NCBI GenBank assembly: GCA_002434245.1
Contig: DJJR01000013.1
Location: forward strand, 1 to 7,963
Reading direction: 5' to 3'
DNA from: Pelosinus fermentans
GTDB taxonomy: Bacteria; Bacillota; Negativicutes; DSM-13327
DNA length: 7,963 nucleotides
In this document: positions 5,223-7,963 of the stretch, piece by piece
Position numbering within the stretch: the stretch's first letter is position 1
Layout: the number at the start of each line of letters is the position of its first letter
The notes under the pieces: generated by a model
Told to the model about the DNA's origin: nothing
The model's input: the letters and a program-made list of their open reading frames with translations, nothing else
Database searches by the model: none
Program-made: the position numbers and the translations under genes

Positions 5223-6788
5223 CTAGTGTGATGCAGTCGGAGCACTTTTTTTGTGCAGTGCATTGCTTGGCATGAATAGAGCAACAATTGCCAGAACTAC
5301 CAATATAATAGCGACGAAGTTATAAGCATCGCGATAGGCAAGGATATTGGCCTGTTGGATAAGTTCCTGATAGATTTTGGCGATTGCCATTGTGGATGCC
5401 TGAACGGCTGGCACACCCAAATTTATAATCGACTGGGTGTAGCTTGCAATTGCGCTTTGATAGCCAGGATCAGCCGTGGTCAAATGCTGTACCAGATGTG
5501 CTTGTTCAATCTGCTGGCTGTGTATAAGCTTGTTCGTTACCAGGGCAATGCCAATACTGCCTCCTAAATTACGCATTAAAGAAACAATTGCTGAGGCATT
5601 ACTGCTGCTTTCTGGAGAAATTTTCGAGAAGGCGAGGGTACTGGCAGGTATAAATAGAAAGGGGATACCGACTGTTTGCAGGGCACGTACCAGAACGAAG
5701 GTACTGTATCCCGTTTGCGGTGTTACAAGTCCAGTTGCCCACATGCCAACGGCGCTTATCAGCATGCCAAAAGAAATGAGGTATTTTGCCTGAATTTTGT
5801 TTACCAATTTGCCGACGATGGGCATCATGATCAAGGTGGCAATTCCGCCTGGTGAAAGTACCAGTCCCGACAAAGTCGCGTCATAACCGAAGCTCGTTTG
5901 CACCAGCATAGGTAATAACATGGCACTGGAGTAAAGAGCAAAGCCAACAAAGAAAATCATAATGCAGGGTAAACTGAAACTAGGAATGGCAAAGAGCTTT
6001 AACTCAACTACCGGGTTTTTCTGCCGTAATATCCAAAAAACAGCTAAAATAAGACCGACGGCTGCAATAATCGCAAAGATTATGATAAAGGAGCTGTCAA
6101 ACCAATCTTCCTGCTGTCCTTTATCCAGAACGATTTGCAGGGCTCCGAGGCCAAGGGCAATTAAGCCGAGGCCAATATAGTCGATAGAATCGACTTTTTG
6201 TTTTTGCGCACTGGGCGGGTCTACAACCAAGCTATTGACAAGAAAGGCCGCCAGCAGGCCAACAGGTACGTTCATAAAAAAAATCCAGCGCCAGCTAAAG
6301 TTATCTGTGATGAGACCGCCTAGTGTTGGTCCCAATATAGGAGCTAATACGGTTGTTATTCCTGTGATAGCAAAGGCCATTCCCAGCTTTTCTGCAGGGA
6401 AACTGTCTTTGATGATGGCCTGCTGACTAGGCTGCAAGCCGCCCCCTGTCAACCCCTGCAATAATCGAAATACAATTAGCATAGGCAGTGAAGTGGCAAT
6501 ACCACATAGAAAAGAGGTAAGGGTAAATCCTAAAATACAGAAGATAAAAAAGTTTTTGCGTCCCATCAGGGCGGATAACCAGCCGGACAGGGGCAGAATA
6601 ATGCCGTTGGCTACCAGGTAGGAGGTGAGTACCCAGGTGCTTTCCTCAGAACTGGCGCCCAGTGATCCGGAGATGTGAGAAAGTGCAACATTGGCAATCG
6701 TTGTATCCAGCACTTCCATGAAAGCGGCAAGACTAACGGCGGTTGATATCAAAAGAGGGTTTACGGGTCTTAGTGCATCGTCACTCAT
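5223..6788 (-). CDS. emrB: EmrB/QacA-type MFS multidrug exporter (DHA2, 14 TM)
   Basis: This gene encodes a 521-residue inner-membrane drug:proton antiporter of the DHA2 branch, the normal length for 14 helices. Seen in order from the chosen Met: LDTTIANVAL (27-36, motif D1 in helix 1), GWLSALMGRK (69-78, motif A in the 2-3 loop), RLLQG (108-112), and GITTVLAPILGPTLGG (143-158, motif C, the antiporter signature), followed by WRWIFFMNVPVG. A polar 190-230 region and a long extracytoplasmic loop near 418-465 are also family-like. The gene follows the EmrA-like gene with the overlap ATGAGTGA, so translation is probably coupled. An in-frame ATG at 6803 would add 5 residues; neither start has a good ribosome site, and the coupled one is preferred. 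With its partner it would expel toxic compounds, bile-salt-like agents or perhaps a siderophore; the substrate is unknown. Confidence 0.92.
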   Translation of the reverse strand: MSDDALRPVNPLLISTAVSLAAFMEVLDTTIANVALSHISGSLGASSEESTWVLTSYLVANGIILPLSGWLSALMGRKNFFIFCILGFTLTSFLCGIATSLPMLIVFRLLQGLTGGGLQPSQQAIIKDSFPAEKLGMAFAITGITTVLAPILGPTLGGLITDNFSWRWIFFMNVPVGLLAAFLVNSLVVDPPSAQKQKVDSIDYIGLGLIALGLGALQIVLDKGQQEDWFDSSFIIIFAIIAAVGLILAVFWILRQKNPVVELKLFAIPSFSLPCIMIFFVGFALYSSAMLLPMLVQTSFGYDATLSGLVLSPGGIATLIMMPIVGKLVNKIQAKYLISFGMLISAVGMWATGLVTPQTGYSTFVLVRALQTVGIPFLFIPASTLAFSKISPESSSNASAIVSLMRNLGGSIGIALVTNKLIHSQQIEQAHLVQHLTTADPGYQSAIASYTQSIINLGVPAVQASTMAIAKIYQELIQQANILAYRDAYNFVAIILVVLAIVALFMPSNALHKKSAPTASH

Positions 6789-7836
6789 GACGATATACTG
6801 CATTTGCTGTGTGAACCGTTGGTACTACCGACATGCCAGGACCTAGATGAATGGTATCTGGCAAGCTGTCAAATACGATTTTTACGGGAACGCGCTGTAC
6901 GATTTTAACAAAATTCCCGGTAGCATTCTCAGCAGGGAAAAGAGAAAAATGAGAGCCTGTACCAGCTTGGATGCTGTCTACCTTGCCATGCAGCTTCACA
7001 TTAGGGAAGGCGTCAATCTTGATATCAACGGATTGTCCAGGCTGCATATGTTCTAATTGTGTTTCTTTGAAATTGGCAACAACCCATAAGTCTGTGCCGA
7101 CTAAAGAGGCTAATTGGCTTCCTGCCTGTACATAATTGCCGATTTCTACACTGCGGTTTGTAATACGCCCATCGATAGGAGCTATGATTTTGGTATTTGC
7201 CAGATCATTTTCAGCTTGTGCAAGATCTACTTCGGCCTGCTTTACTTGGGCCTCTAATTGCTCACTTGTGCCTTTGGCGGCTGCGATCACGCTCGGTGCT
7301 GTATTGGCTGAATGAAGACCAGCGCGCATTTGATCCAAGGTGGAACGAGCTGACTTTTCTGTTGCCACTGCTTGATCCAACTGCTGCAAAGAGCAGGCAC
7401 CAGAGGTGAATAAACTTTCCATGCGTTGTCTATCAGCCAGTGTTTTCTCCCAAGTTGCTTGTGCAGATGACACCTGAGCGATTGCCGCATCAATGGTAGA
7501 GGGAGCCGAAATAGCAGCCGTCTCCAAGTTGCTATGGGAAGCATTTGCCGCTGCTTGAGCGGCAGCCAATACAGCCTTGGTCCGATCCCGCTTGACAATA
7601 TAATCAGTAGGATCAATTTCCAATAGCACATCGCCGGACTTTACTAGCTGATTGTCATGCACATTCAAGGCTTTCACATAGCCTTGTACTTTCGGACTTA
7701 ACACTACTGTGCGTCCGTCAATGCCGGCGTCGTCTGTTGATACTTCACCGCGTTGTGAATAGTAATAGGCGCCGATCCCGCCAAGTATGAGCAAAAGTAC
7801 AATCATAATTTTAACGAATTTTGTAGTAACTTTCAT
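6781..7836 (-). CDS. emrA: EmrA-like HlyD-family membrane fusion (periplasmic adaptor) protein
   Basis: This gene encodes a 351-residue adaptor that links the MFS pump to the cell surface. It has an N-terminal anchor helix at about 7-26, then the first half of a biotinyl-lipoyl-like domain (VVLSPKVQGYVKALNV to GDVLLEIDPTDY, ~45-79). A long alanine/glutamine-rich coiled coil follows (about 85-215), then the second lipoyl half (IIAPIDGRITNRSVEIGNYVQAG, 217-239) and the beta-barrel part, including the EmrA-typical ATGNFVKIVQRVPVKI near 305-320. The ATG at 7836 has AAGGTGA just upstream; an in-frame ATG at 7938 adds 34 residues that would bury the anchor away from the N-terminus and has less support. 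In a diderm host it probably works with a TolC-like channel, which is not in the window. It is first in the two-gene operon, and its upstream inverted repeat may be an operator. Confidence 0.92.
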   Translation of the reverse strand: MKVTTKFVKIMIVLLLILGGIGAYYYSQRGEVSTDDAGIDGRTVVLSPKVQGYVKALNVHDNQLVKSGDVLLEIDPTDYIVKRDRTKAVLAAAQAAANASHSNLETAAISAPSTIDAAIAQVSSAQATWEKTLADRQRMESLFTSGACSLQQLDQAVATEKSARSTLDQMRAGLHSANTAPSVIAAAKGTSEQLEAQVKQAEVDLAQAENDLANTKIIAPIDGRITNRSVEIGNYVQAGSQLASLVGTDLWVVANFKETQLEHMQPGQSVDIKIDAFPNVKLHGKVDSIQAGTGSHFSLFPAENATGNFVKIVQRVPVKIVFDSLPDTIHLGPGMSVVPTVHTANAVYRHE

Positions 7837-7840
7837 AATA

Positions 7841-7847
7841 TCACCTT
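7841..7847 (-). promoter_or_regulatory. Ribosome binding site that fixes the emrA start
   Basis: AAGGTGA on the minus strand, with its GG 7 nt before the ATG at 7836, supports the 351-residue form. The anchor helix then begins a few residues from the N-terminus, as in other EmrA proteins. Confidence 0.7.
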
Positions 7848-7908
7848 TTCCTAAATATTGAGATTCATATACTGGAGTAAATACAGCAGGATTTTCGCGA
7901 GAGGGAAG

Positions 7909-7923
7909 TTCCTTTATAAGGAA
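7909..7923. promoter_or_regulatory. Inverted repeat, candidate operator of the emrAB-like operon
   Basis: TTCCTTTATAAGGAA is a perfect 6-3-6 inverted repeat about 73 bp upstream of the emrA ATG. On the minus strand it contains TATAAA, and TTGCAC lies 14 bp upstream of that, a too-short but possible promoter spacing. Emr-type operons are often controlled by MarR or TetR repressors binding such repeats; the regulator gene, if any, would be beyond the right end of the window. Confidence 0.4.
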
Positions 7924-7963
7924 AGAAAAGTAGTGCAATAGGTAATGTTAGCGAGATGTTTAC

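Noticed and set aside
7837..7938. N-terminal extension of the EmrA-like protein from ATG 7938
   Set aside because: It would put 34 extra polar residues before the anchor helix and overlap the candidate operator; the ATG at 7836 has its own ribosome site.
1..7963. CRISPR arrays, tRNA or rRNA genes, insertion sequences, riboswitches
   Set aside because: I saw no regularly spaced repeats, cloverleaf or rRNA segments, transposase-like proteins with terminal repeats, or known riboswitch cores on either strand.

Overview
The window reads as a piece of chromosome from a diderm Firmicute (Negativicutes; a Pelosinus- or Sporomusa-like genome is my best guess). Two things point there. The genes use strong Gram-positive style Shine-Dalgarno sequences (AGAGGAG, AAGGAGGG, AAGGGAG), GTG starts and moderate to low GC. 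Yet one gene encodes a TonB-dependent outer-membrane receptor and another a periplasmic-adaptor (HlyD/EmrA) protein, and the receptor needs an outer membrane. The genus is inferred from gene content only; there is no rRNA here.

Layout, left to right. A short promoter drives a 47-residue single-pass membrane protein (137-280, +) of unknown role. A two-way terminator (374-415) separates it from a large TonB-dependent siderophore receptor gene on the minus strand (426-2597). The 381-bp gap between the receptor and the divergent AraC/PchR-type regulator (2979-3956, +) is dense with control signals. On the receptor side I see, in order, a direct-repeat pair just upstream of the -35, a near-consensus promoter, and a Fur-box-like palindrome just after the promoter. 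A strong hairpin with a minus-strand T-tract lies upstream of all these.

Next comes an AT-rich stretch with an unrecognised, cysteine-rich 141-residue protein gene on the minus strand (4041-4466). Divergent from it is a short-form N-acetylglutamate synthase of the GNAT family (4696-5148, +), whose promoter carries an 18-bp ARG-box-like palindrome over the -10. A long two-way terminator (5148-5187) separates it from a convergent efflux operon on the minus strand. That operon is an EmrA-like membrane-fusion protein (6781-7836) followed, with an 8-nt overlap, by a 14-TM EmrB/QacA-type MFS exporter (5223-6788). An inverted repeat upstream of emrA is a candidate operator.

How they may work together: the receptor and the AraC regulator look like one iron/siderophore uptake module under dual control, with Fur repressing when iron is high and the AraC protein activating when the siderophore is present. 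The NAGS gene feeds arginine synthesis and looks arginine-regulated. The Emr pair is a separate drug or metabolite exporter. I do not see an obviously new multi-gene system. The most interesting points are the receptor control region, the ARG box and the unrecognised small genes.
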